NCBI GenBank assembly: GCA_013396635.1 | Contig: WBMW01001512.1 | Span: 50,771-114,770 of the forward strand | Direction: 5' to 3' | DNA: 64,000 nt | Origin: Penelope pileata | Lineage: Eukaryota; Chordata; Aves; Galliformes; Cracidae | Shown: piece after piece, positions 26,405 through 36,300 of the stretch | How the letters are laid out: each line of letters starts with the position of its first letter | Numbering within the stretch: position 1 is the first letter of the stretch | Program-made: the position numbers and the translations under genes | The notes under the pieces: generated by a model | Seen by the model: the letters and a program-made list of their open reading frames with translations, nothing else | Database searches by the model: none | Told to the model about the DNA's origin: nothing

Positions 26405-26976
26405 TGTCCTGGTTTGACCTAGCAGACAGCTAAGTCCCCCACAGTTGTTCGCTCACCCTCCCCCCTCCCAAGTGGGATGGGGGAGAGAATTAAGGAATAA
26501 ATACGGCAGAACTCGTGGGTTGAGATAAAAGCTATTTACTAAGACAGCAGAGAGAATAAAAGAAATACCAGTACATATATATATATAAGGAACCGGGGAC
26601 CTTTCGCGTGTGAGGCGAACGTATAAGATAAGAAACAAGAAATAATACCCAAAGCAAGGGACCAACAACCGATACCCAACCGGCCAGCAGCCCCTCCCTC
26701 CGAGCAAGAGAGAAACGATTTCTCTTCCGTAAAAATCACATGATGTGATGTGGTATGGAATAGCTCTTTGGTCAGTTTGGGTTAGCTGCCCTGGTCCTGT
26801 CCCCTCCCAATTCACAGCTCCTTATGCCTTCTAACTGCTTCACTGAGGAACAAAAATGTGTCCTTGGCTGTGTTCAACACTGCCAGGTGTTATCAGTTGT
26901 TTTCTCTTCTGGGAACAAAAACACAGCTTCATACCAGACACTGTGAGAGAAGTAACTTCTGTTAGAAACTAAGACA
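26405..26976 (-). mobile_element. Avian ERVL-type solo LTR, complete (572 bp)
   Basis: This is a full-length solo LTR, the product of recombination between the two LTRs of a former provirus. On the plus strand it begins TGTCCTGGTTTGACC and ends AAGACA, flanked by the exact 5-bp repeat CAATA. Family landmarks are TCACCCTCCCCCCTCCCAAG with its partner GGGATGGGGGAG (a C-rich/G-rich hairpin), ACTCGTGGGTTGAGATAAAA, and the GTATGGAATAGCTCTTTGGT, CAGTTTGGGTTAGCTGCCCT and CCCCTCCCAATTCACAGCTC blocks. Retroviral sense is the minus strand. Several CpG sites survive near 26600-26620, suggesting a fairly young insertion. A 120-codon minus-strand open frame (26453-26815) lies wholly inside the LTR and has no known domain. 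The class assignment rests on remembered consensus and the duplication length. Confidence 0.9.
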
Positions 26977-26981
26977 CAATA
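26977..26981. repeat. Right 5-bp target-site duplication (CAATA)
   Basis: This is an exact copy of the pentamer at 26400-26404 and sets the right boundary of the solo LTR. Confidence 0.8.
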
Positions 26982-28038
26982 GCTATTCTCTTACCTTGCA
27001 AAGACACACTAATTAGAGTAGATTTTCAGGCATCAGATGAGAAGCGTTTGTTTTGTGAAATGAAGTTCCCCAGGATCAAAGCTGAGTCATAACATCTCTG
27101 TGGCTCTGAAACTTGTTTTTCTTAATGGAAACAGTGTAATGAGGTTCAGAGCAGGAATTTTGAACTCCCTACGCTTGAGACTGGTGAACAGCAGACGTGA
27201 GAAGTTATGCAAGCCACAGTAAAAGCTTAAAAAGATACCTTGATTGTGGAATTTGAAAGTGTTATAATTTCCAGTTCAAAATCTCCTCTTTGGAAGAAAA
27301 GACCTTACAGTGATGAATTTGAAGTCAAGACACATTTAATTGTAAACATACAAGGGGCTTTTTGCAATAATCCAGTGAAACCTGAGGGAGCTGTAAGGAA
27401 AATGAGCTTAGAGAGGCTACGGAGTCCCTTGCAAGGACAGCTCTATGGCTGCCAGAGAGCCGCATGCTGGTGCTGTCAGGACAAGCAGCACCTCATTCCA
27501 CTTGCAGCTCCCAGATGAGGTGAATGAGACTATTCACTGAGCAAAAGGCTGGCACGAGAAAACTGGTGGAAGGACTGAAATTTCATAGCAACAGAACTGA
27601 GAGCTCTATTTTTGGAACGTATGTGGTATGTGTGACCCCTGCGTTGTCCATTAGGAGTACATTTCACCCCTTCATGGTTGAGGAGTAATCCAGACATATT
27701 CATGACTCATTGCAGGCAAGAGCAAAAGAAAAAAAAATAAGATGGAGTTGATAATTATGAATCATCTAGTGACTTTAACACTCAGGTATTTTAGAATATT
27801 CAGCCAAAATATTCATTTTTACTTAACCTCAAAACTTAGTGGTTATTATAGCTGGGATGCTGTTAAGGAATGAAAACAAGATTTGGAAAGGGAAAAAAAC
27901 ACTCTCTGGTGATAGCAAGGTTTTTGTAAGAAAGACTTGCTACCCTGTTCTCCAGCTATGAATTACTCTGTCTTGCTTTACATCTTTCTTTCTGACCATT
28001 TTGGTTCTGCTTTAACCTATCTTTCACTTAATGGAAAC
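26982..28038. other. Unique sequence, no feature recognised
   Basis: No repeat or gene is seen. The open frame at 27240-27518 (92 codons, plus) has a non-ATG start and no recognised domain. Confidence 0.5.
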
Positions 28039-28569
28039 TACGAGGGCTGCTCAAAAAGCAATGCCTTCTGTTTTATGATGTTGGCCCACAATGTCAGAGG
28101 CAGATGTTGAGGGTATGGTAGTAGAGGTTGAACCTTCCCACCAATATTCCATTCCATTTTGTTGCTGTGTGACAGATGGCAGCAGAGGGGCACTCTGACA
28201 CAATGGCTTCTGACATGGAAATGCAGATGAAGCAAAGGTGTGGAACTGAATTCTTCAGTGTGGAAAAAATTGCCCCCATTGATGTTCATTGATGCTTGCT
28301 GAACATTTAAGGAGATCAAAGTAAGGTGGTGTGTTTCAGCAGTGGTCAGACAACAGGTCACCTCCACTGTTGCAGATTATTGCAAGTACAGCACGCAGCC
28401 TTTTTTTCATTGCTGGTGAAAATGCATAGCTAACGGTGGTGACTATGTTGAAAGATAGTGTTTTGTAGATGAGAATTTGCTCTATCAAACAGTGCTGTTG
28501 TGCTCCTTGTATTTGTTGTAGTTTGCATGGAAATAAATAGGAGGCATTACTTTCAGAGTGACTTACATA
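28039..28569 (+). mobile_element. Galluhop-like mariner, internally deleted copy with TA target sites
   Basis: The element itself spans 28041-28567 and is flanked by TA at 28039-28040 and 28568-28569, as expected for Tc1/mariner insertion. The left terminal repeat reads CGAGGGCTGCTCAAAAAGCA. The right end carries the inverted counterpart GGAGGCATTACTTTCAGAGT. At 527 bp it is much shorter than an autonomous mariner (about 1.2-1.3 kb), so most of the transposase is missing. Its left half keeps remnants of the N-terminal transposase region (plus strand, about 28204-28300: MEMQMKQRCG, then VEKIAPID), followed by stops. Its right half keeps the 3' non-coding end. It could have been moved only by transposase supplied elsewhere. 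The family name is from memory. Confidence 0.87.
28204..28345 (+). pseudogene. Remnant of mariner transposase N-terminus
   Basis: In intact elements this region begins the helix-turn-helix DNA-binding domain that recognises the terminal repeats. Here the frame opens with MASDMEMQMKQRCG and VEKIAPIDVH and then meets a TGA. The DDD/DDE catalytic domain is absent, removed by the internal deletion. The same peptide core, with substitutions, is encoded by the second mariner fragment near 59.9 kb, which supports the reading. Confidence 0.7.
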
Positions 28570-31065
28570 CATCATCCTCTTTGGCGATGAAACCCAACCA
28601 AGGAGCCATGCCCAAAGAGAAGACTGCACCTCTTTGCAGTATGCATACACACACACACAGCATCAGAGTTACTTTTGCCTGAAGGCACAGTTTCGAAAAT
28701 GAAATATTGAAGCCTTGCACCACTACTTTACAAGCTTTACTTTACAAAAAAAAAGGAAAAAAGAAAAAGCATTCAATTTTTTCCCACTTTTTCTTTCCAC
28801 TTTTCCTTTGTTAACCTTTAGAAAATTTAGAATGGCAAAGGGAAAAACTAAGGAAAAATGTGAAATATTGTTGTGGAGTGAGCAAGGAGAGGAACTAATA
28901 CGCAATATTATTCATTTTATTTTATTTCATAGCAAAGAAAAGGTCATAAAAGGATAGAGGAAAAGCAGAAAATAAAGGGAGGAATCCAAAGAAAGTTTGC
29001 AAAGTAGTTTCTCACAGCTCAAGGGACCTATATTTTTGTTTAAAAAAAAAAATTCAACCAGCTCAAATGCTAGCCTCCTCTGCTAAGTTACTTGGCTGAA
29101 AGATTCCCCTAAATTTAGGTACCTCAATGACTTAACTGCTTTCCTCAGAGGTCTTGGGCATTCAAGAAGTTTCACTTTTAGGTTTTTGTGCATTTCTGAA
29201 AATCAGAAGAGCTGATGAACTCGAGGCCATAGTGATAAGGACCATTTGAAAAAAAAAAAAAGTTGGACTTAGGCCAGCCACATTTTGAAGCAAGCTGAGG
29301 CAAACACAGTTCTTGTTGTTTAAGAAAGAAGTGCTTATAAGGTTACTTTACAGGAGTAATTCCCTATAAAATGAAGGAAATTCACTTTGCAGAATGGTTG
29401 ATCTGTTAGAACTAATATGAGTATGGCATTTATTTTTTATTTTTGTATTATCAATTTCCATCTTTGTCATGTGCTCACCATCATCAAATATTTTACTTCC
29501 CTCTACTTAACATGTATGTGACCCATTCAGAAGAGAAGAACGAGGAGGATCTGCAAAGATACCTCATCACAGATGAGGTTTATGCCTTCACACCTTCCTC
29601 AGCCTGTGTACTGTGAAATACCTGTAATCTCCTTTTTATCATAATAGTTTATCTCCATATTCTCCATATGTGAGGTACTGTTTCTTCATGAGTGCCCTAT
29701 GGGGATCTGTTTTTAAATTGTGTAGACATGTTAAGCTTTAGCCCTTAAGCACACAGGCTCACAGGAACGTCTACACCAAATCATATAAAAGGCCTACCTA
29801 CCCTTGAGTGTCTAGTCTGGGACAATCCTTAGCCTCTTTCCCTCTCAAAGGACAATAGCTAAAAACTGAAAAAGTACAAGGACAGAGTATTTCTGACATT
29901 TATAGTCCAAAGGATTCCTAAGCCAATAGTATGAAATTTTGATATTTAATACCTTTAACGAGTTCTCTTTCCATTTGCTTGAAATGTAATTCGTGTTAAC
30001 GTTTCCCGGTAACAATGCCCAGTGGGGAAAAAAAACTTTGTTTTTGTTTTCTTTTTTCCTTGTTCACTCATATTTCACTTGCCTATTGTATGCACTGTAT
30101 GCATATTGATAGTGTGCGCACTATCAGAGGCTGTTATTGTGGGAAAATAAGCCACGTAACAACATGCACAGGGACAATAAAGGTGATTAAAGAACATATA
30201 TGAGGTAACAAGCAAAATAGTAGCTTTTCTAGAAAATACGTACAGTTCCTAATCACTCACATTCAGGAGCATGATATTCTTAATCCTGGAGTTTCTGTCC
30301 TGTCTCATCCTTCACTTTTGTTCTCTGTCCCATAATTTACATTTTAAGAAGAATTTTTGTTTTAAAAAAACCAACGATTCTGCACTGATAGACTCATTTT
30401 TCAGCTGGACATTTTCCTTTCTCTAATGTTTGTTTTAGGTAATTGTGTTTGCAAATGAGAAGGTGTAATTTCATTTAAATTTTTTCTTTTAATGATGCAA
30501 TTTACCACAATCATTCACCAGGCCAATGGGTGCACATTTTCCCAGAAGAATCCAATTTCTGGAGGGTGTTGTAGACAGGAGCCACCTTGGAGTAGACTCC
30601 TCTGGCTTCGAAGGCCCAGCCTAGCCCTTTCTTGTCCACCTCCTGCATCTACATGGAGGCACGAATGCTTCTGGGCTCCCACATGGTCACCAGTATGGCC
30701 AATGCACAAGTGCTGAGTCTGCATATCTCTTTTCTGAGGGGCGAGTTGGTCCCAGGCTGCCCACCCCATCTCCCAGCCACCCAGTTCACGTGTGGAGACA
30801 GCTTCCTGTGGCTGGCTTTGGCAGGTGGGAGAACATTTGGCCCTTTGGATCCTGTTTGCTGCTCAAGCATCTTCTTCCAAGGAAGATACCAATCTAAGTA
30901 GAGACATTGTGCAAGATGCTTGTGGGAATGTCACTTTAAATCGAGAGACAGTTTCAAAGCTTCAGCTTTCCTAATATCGTAGTACCTTTTAAAGACAGTG
31001 AAACATCCTATTCCTTCTTAACCTTATAGTAAACTAAATGGGAAAAGTTATTTATATCAAAAAAT
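28570..31065. other. Unique sequence, no gene recognised
   Basis: Simple features are a short (AC)n run at about 28646-28660, A-runs at 29042-29052 and 29249-29261, and a less AT-rich block at 30530-30880. That block carries several overlapping frames on both strands (30492-30716, 30515-30769, 30632-30901, 30649-30870). Open frames on both strands over the same bases indicate a composition effect and not genes. Confidence 0.5.
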
Positions 31066-31069
31066 ACCT

Positions 31070-31407
31070 TATCCTGAAGGGGGCCTACAGGAAAGCTGCG
31101 GAAGGATTTTATACAAGGATAGGTAATGACAGGACAAAGGGTAACGGTTATAAACTGAAAGAGGGTAAATTTAGACTAGATATAAGGAGGAAATTCTTCA
31201 CTGTGAGGGTGGTGAGACACTGGAACAGGCTGCCCAGAGAAGTTGTGGATGCCCCCTCCCTGGAAGTATTCAAAGCCAGGCTGGATGGGGCTTTGGGCAA
31301 CCTGGTCTAGTGGGAGGTGTCCTTGCCCATGGCAGGGGGGTTGGAGCAAGATGATCTCTGAGGTCCCTTCCAACCTGAACCATTCTGTGATTCTATGATT
31401 CTATGAA
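31070..31407 (+). mobile_element. CR1 LINE 3' end, 5'-truncated copy
   Basis: This is the plus-strand CR1 3' portion. It begins near GGGGGCCTACAGGAAAGCTG and runs through GACTAGATATAAGGAGGAAA, CACTGGAACAGGCTGCCCAG, GAAGTTGTGGATGCCCC and GGTCCCTTCCAACCTGAACC. It ends with three tandem 8-base tail units (ATTCTGTG, ATTCTATG, ATTCTATG at 31382-31405). The sequence is close to the family consensus I remember and the tail is intact, so it is one of the better-preserved copies here. The 90-codon open frame at 31038-31310 runs through it and ends in the CR1 3' region. It is not a host gene. Confidence 0.95.
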
Positions 31408-32455
31408 ACCTTAGCTTTGTCATGCTGTGTTTAAAAACTGAACAGCAGTAGCAGTGATTCATATAGATTTTGGAAGACATTCAGGGTATCACTAAAAAAG
31501 GGCCTGCCATTCGAGGATTAGGTGTGTGTTGAATAAATCCTTCTTCTTGGCCATGGAAATCTATCTCTTTGTAAACCTGTGGTGTTCCACAAAGTGCTTG
31601 CAGATGACATTGAGTAACAGCTTGTACAAAATCGGGGTGTTCTGCCTCTGAGATGGTATCATATACTTCAGCTCAACTTAGTTCACTAATGCTTCTTAGG
31701 AAGCAAACCATTCAGCAACTGGAGAAAAGCACTGTCAAGACATGTCCTCTTTGGATTATCATGGAGGTTGTAACATATTTTTAGGTGTAGTTTCACAACA
31801 AAACAGCAAAGCTTTCTGTCCCTTGCTGAGCGTTTCGCAGCTATAGTACTATTTTAAAAAAAAATTGTTTTTGACTAATCAATCACAGTTTTGTCTTTTT
31901 GTGCTGTGAACCCTGTGGCCTGAATATTGTCAAAAGCAAGGATTTCCGTCATGTTTCATGTACACACTCTGATTGATCTTAATAGAATTGAGGATCTATT
32001 GCACTTTCTACGGAACCAAACCAATTTTTCATGCCACATACTGCATGTTTTTTATTCCAAATGAAGGGTAAAGAGTATAGTTTAAAAAAAAAAATGCCAA
32101 TAGAGTTGCCAGCTCTGAAATTGAGCATGGTAAAATGATTTACTCAGAGAGATGTCTCTGAAAAATGAGCATTCCTATAAGCATTGAACATGACTTGTGC
32201 AGCACAGAAAACTGGACTCTGAAGCTAATTACATTGTATTAGTGACGTTCCATCATGTTTTGGCATTTTTTATTTTCCTTATATTTGCCTCTAATGTGAT
32301 TTAAATGATAGCCTGGTCACATGATCAAACATTATGAGAAAATTTTTCTTAGTGATACAGTGCAGCTGCAATAGTTATTTCTAAATTCAAGTAATACTAA
32401 TAGAATATCTAAGGCTTATAGCTAGGAGTAACATGTTTTTTATGAAAAGTAGCAC
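31408..32455. other. Unique AT-rich sequence, no feature recognised
   Basis: No repeat or gene was recognised. Parts (about 31900-32060 and 32230-32400) are non-repetitive with regulatory-like texture, but no specific motif supports a call. Confidence 0.45.
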
Positions 32456-32459
32456 ATAA

Positions 32460-32720
32460 TAGCTACATATTAGACAAAAATTAAAAATGGAGGCATTTTG
32501 AAAAGATAGGCTTTCATTGCAATATTTGCGCGCACACTGTTGTCTTCACCATAAAAAAAGCAACAAGAGAATTAACAGTTGTATCTGCTCAGTATAGTGT
32601 CAGATTAAAGAAAACAGCTAGAAATTACAGTTTAGTAATAGCAGTCTATGATTTAATTTCTGCCACAATGTTTGTACCTAGCTTACAACTTGTTTTAAAA
32701 TAAATGTAAGGACTTTCTAT
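32460..32720. other. Candidate conserved non-coding element
   Basis: This is non-repetitive AT-rich sequence with a CpG-containing word, GCAATATTTGCGCGCACAC, near 32519. CpG is unusual in this AT-rich background. GAGAATTAACAGTTG and CAGATTAAAGAAAACAGC follow. There is no open frame. The call is inference from texture and CpG retention only. Confidence 0.18.
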
Positions 32721-33139
32721 ATTCTGATGGACTGCTGTTTTGGAACTCTCAGTGTTTTAGCTTAAATAAAACTGGCAGTAGAGTGTTACCTGTGTACAGA
32801 TTATTACCTGTGTTTGTTCCTCCTATCTTACTGCCTTTCCCTTTTATATATTCCCTTAAAAAATATTCTGAATTTTCAGATACAGATATGTGGCTCACTC
32901 CCTGTCCAGCTTAATGAATTGCTAAGTACATTTATTATTTATGAACAAAGTTTTAAAGATTGGCTCTGCCAATTTGCTACAGATGTCTGAGGAGAATGAT
33001 CAATTACCCAATTAAGTTTCTACTTCACATGCCATTGCCCAGTATGAATCAGTTTCTGGTTATTCAAAGCCTGAAAGAAGTGCTCACACAATCTTCTGTT
33101 GCCCAATTTGACCACTAAAAAGAGAAAGAAAAATAAAAG

Positions 33140-33270
33140 CCATATGTATATCTATTTATTTATATTTAAATATTTATGTATTTATTGTGTTACTGCCAAA
33201 TTATATTTATATATAATATTTATTTTTAAATATATTATATGTATATATGTATTTATTGTATTGCTGCCAT
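33140..33270. repeat. AT-rich block with imperfect 71-bp tandem duplication
   Basis: The word ATGTATTTATTGTGTTACTG at 33176 recurs as ATGTATTTATTGTATTGCTG at 33247, giving a period of 71 bases. The intervening sequence is nearly pure A/T with TATATA alternation. The second copy ends directly against the LTR fragment at 33271. Confidence 0.65.
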
Positions 33271-33331
33271 TTGTTCTGGTTTCAGCTGGGATGGAGCTGA
33301 TTTTCCCTTCATAGTGTCTGGTGTGATGAAC
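33271..33331 (+). mobile_element. Avian ERVL-type LTR, first 60 bases only
   Basis: TGTTCTGGTTTCAGCTGGGA followed by TGGAGCTGATTTTCCC and TTCATAGTGTCTGGTGTGAT matches the start, in sense orientation, of the avian LTR family represented elsewhere in the window in reverse. The match stops near 33331, so only the 5' end remains, either through deletion or through an abortive or rearranged insertion. Confidence 0.75.
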
Positions 33332-36300
33332 AAATATCCTCAATTATCATTGCTGCTCTTGAACACATTTTAACACTGTTCAACTAGCTAATTGCTATTT
33401 TATTTATTCTGTTTTTAGCTGAAAACAATTATGATTTAAAAAATAACAATCTAATACTATAATAGCATTAAGCTAAACATTTGATAGAATCCAAAGCATA
33501 GCAACTTTATATATAGTAAGTTATCTATCTACCATTTCATTTTAATTATCAGCTCTTTAGTCTTAATTTAGAATTTTGATAAATAAAATCTGCCTCAAAC
33601 AATTTTTTTTAATGTGACTAACAACACAGCATATTATTTCCTGACTATTTTGGAGATTACTCAGCAAGGTTATTGAAAAATCAACATTTCTTCTTTAAAA
33701 ATACTAGGATAGATATTTTCTGCATATACCAACTTAACAGCATGGACTTAGAACGTTTTTTTATTATTATTATTTTATTTTATTTTATTTTAACCTTCTG
33801 TTGTGTGGTAACAAAGATTTCTTCCTGTGGGCTTTCTCTTGGAACAATAGTTGAACATCCAAAGTATTTTTTTTAAAGCAATGGATGAAAACCATTCTGT
33901 GGGCTGTTTCCCTACAGTGATGCCATAAAGGGCTGCAGGTGATATGGCAGAAGAAGAGTTACCAAACATAGGGTGTTCTGCTGTCCATAACCCTAATGTT
34001 TCTACAAGATGTAGACATCTGCCTTCTCTCACACAGGGTGTTCACTTCTGCTGCATCTTCTAAGTTATACACAGAAAAATGCAAAATGTTTTTCACTTTA
34101 TTGCCTACAAATAGTACACTCATTGAATTATATGCATTGAGTACTGTAGTAAAATTAAATCCTCCAACAATAAGCCCTAAGGGCTAAATATCAGCATCGA
34201 AAGCGTAACTCTCAGCTGTAGGTACTGAGATGAAAGAATGTTGCCTTGCAAGAGTGTAACAATTACATACCATGCTAATTACTTTTTTGTATTTAATTTG
34301 GAGGAATTAAGTCAATCATACTCAACCAAATTAAATTAGAAATCCTCTCCTGTGCTGTTCTATCAGCTGTCCCTGAGCCCAGAATCATTTTCCAGCATGA
34401 ACCTGCTAATGATAACTTTTTTCAACATGACACAGGTATTGCCTTTGATGACAGTATATCATCTGGTTTATTTAGACCCTAATTGTTCATCGTATATTCA
34501 GGTATTTTCTTTGCTATGTTTTGATTTTTGTTGCTACAAGAGAATATGGATGTTTCTTCCATTTAGCAGCAGCAAGACCACAAGGCCCAGCTTTGCTCTG
34601 TGACACAGAGAGTAACTCTTTGTCCTGTACTCAGAAGTCATGCCTATCGAGTCTTTTTCTTGACTAGTCAGGTCCTTGACTGGGTTTTAAAATGTGGTCA
34701 GAACATCATTGCTTTAGCCCTTGAGAATAGGATGAAATTAGCAGCTGTTTACACTTTTTATTTCCTAAATATTTATGACTTCTGTTACATTATTCCTTTA
34801 TGTACTATTTTCTAACAAAATCTCAAGGACTTTGATTTGATAGGGCTTAAAATTGTGTAGGAGTAAATCTCAGAATGTTTGTATCCTAGCTTTCCTGAAA
34901 ACAAAGTTGTGCTTTAGGCTTAATATGTGTATCATTAATGTTCCCATTTCTTCGATGTCTGCAGTAAGTACTCTGTCTTAACAGAAAGATAAAAAGAAGT
35001 AAAACCAAAATCTTAAATTTTTCATTTACTATCTACCTCTGTAGGCTGAGATGCTGCTGATGAATGGGATGGGATAAAAAGGATTATTGCTACCTTAGTT
35101 CAAGGACTAATTAAAAGTAGACCCGCGTCATGCTAGATTCAGTGCAAGCTGATCTCCAATGGCTCGTCTCAAATGGCGTGCAAAACAGAACGAAAGAAAA
35201 CAAAATTTAAAAAAAAAAAAAAGGAAAAATAAAGAGCAAGGAAGGTGACAGCAGATGATCAGGCAGCACTTTATAAAAATTGTTTGTTTGTTGGTTTGTT
35301 AGTTTATAGAGCACAGGCTAAAGTTTTGACAAGGAAGAAGAGGAGATATTGGTGGGTCAGAGGTGGGGAGAAATGTGCAGAAATAGTTCGAGAACGTGGA
35401 ACAGATGAAGTTAAGGTTTGGTTTCCATGCTGGAGGATTCAGAAGCAGGCTGAAAATCCTGAGGTCACTTCTGGGCATTTGTCACGCAAGGGCTATCTTC
35501 TTGTGAGAGTGGAGCCCAGAGACTGTCCATCACCCCACAGCACCACTCATATGCACACAGCTATGAGGTGCACTGCATCATCCGTGACTGATCCACCTGA
35601 TCTAAGGAAGAGCAGAATAGCACTGTGAGGCACTGGTGGAACAGCAATCACCAATAGAGGGGAAGTAGGGTGAGGACACCCAGAGTATCATCAGTCTGCA
35701 CATCATACTTGACAGGTGGACAAAACTGGGCATTCTCCTGTTAGGCTAACACAGAGCACTGCAATCACCTCTGTTGTCTATGGGATCTGTGCATGGCCAT
35801 ATTCACTGCAAACAAGAAAGAAGACCCAGCAAGATGTGTTTGGGAAATGCTTCTTACCCTCAGTTTAGGATTGTGCAATAGCTTAGCCAACACTTAACAA
35901 ACAGGTTACATGATAGTATCAGCTTTCAGCACATGCTGTATTGATCTTGTTGGCTTGAAAAACTAGTACAGCTTGAAGGATGGTTGTCTGAGTCATCTTC
36001 CGAAGGACATCCATGCGCAGAGAACATTTTGTTGTTGTTTTTCTCCTTTTAAATATACTTTACTTTTCATTTATTTGTAGCTGTTTTTTCTGAAACATGT
36101 AAATAAATCATAGTAACTGTGTCAACAGGAACAGTGTAAGCCTGGCTGTGCTAAAATCTGGTGTTTCTCACAAGACAGCCCTTCTCATCAGTTTTGCTAC
36201 ATAGGGAGAACAGAACCTGCCTGACTCAAAGGTCTTGACATATACCATAACCATATGAAAGATAACACCGACCCATCGGTTACTCATGGTAGATATGCTG

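Noticed and set aside
26451..26485. Stand-alone G-quadruplex or hairpin regulatory element
   Set aside because: The C-rich/G-rich hairpin is part of the LTR consensus as I remember it, so it is a family feature and not a separate element.
26453..26815. 120-codon minus-strand open frame as a viral or host gene
   Set aside because: It lies entirely inside the solo LTR, overlaps the polypyrimidine and promoter-side sequence, and has no domain. LTRs of this family do not normally encode protein.
23690..26981. The two same-family, same-orientation LTRs as ends of one provirus
   Set aside because: The right-hand LTR has its own exact CAATA duplication on both sides, which marks it as a solo LTR. 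The 2.45 kb between them is too short for a complete provirus and shows no gag, pol or env motifs.
31038..31310. 90-codon plus-strand open frame as a host gene
   Set aside because: Most of it is the CR1 3' portion (the TFRLDIRRKFF...HWNRLPREVVDAPS-type reading typical of CR1 ends), so it belongs to the transposon.
35245..35628. 127-codon plus-strand open frame as a gene
   Set aside because: It has a non-ATG start, no recognisable domain, and a composition that drifts from K/R-rich to P/T-rich. A single frame of this length is within what chance can give in 64 kb.
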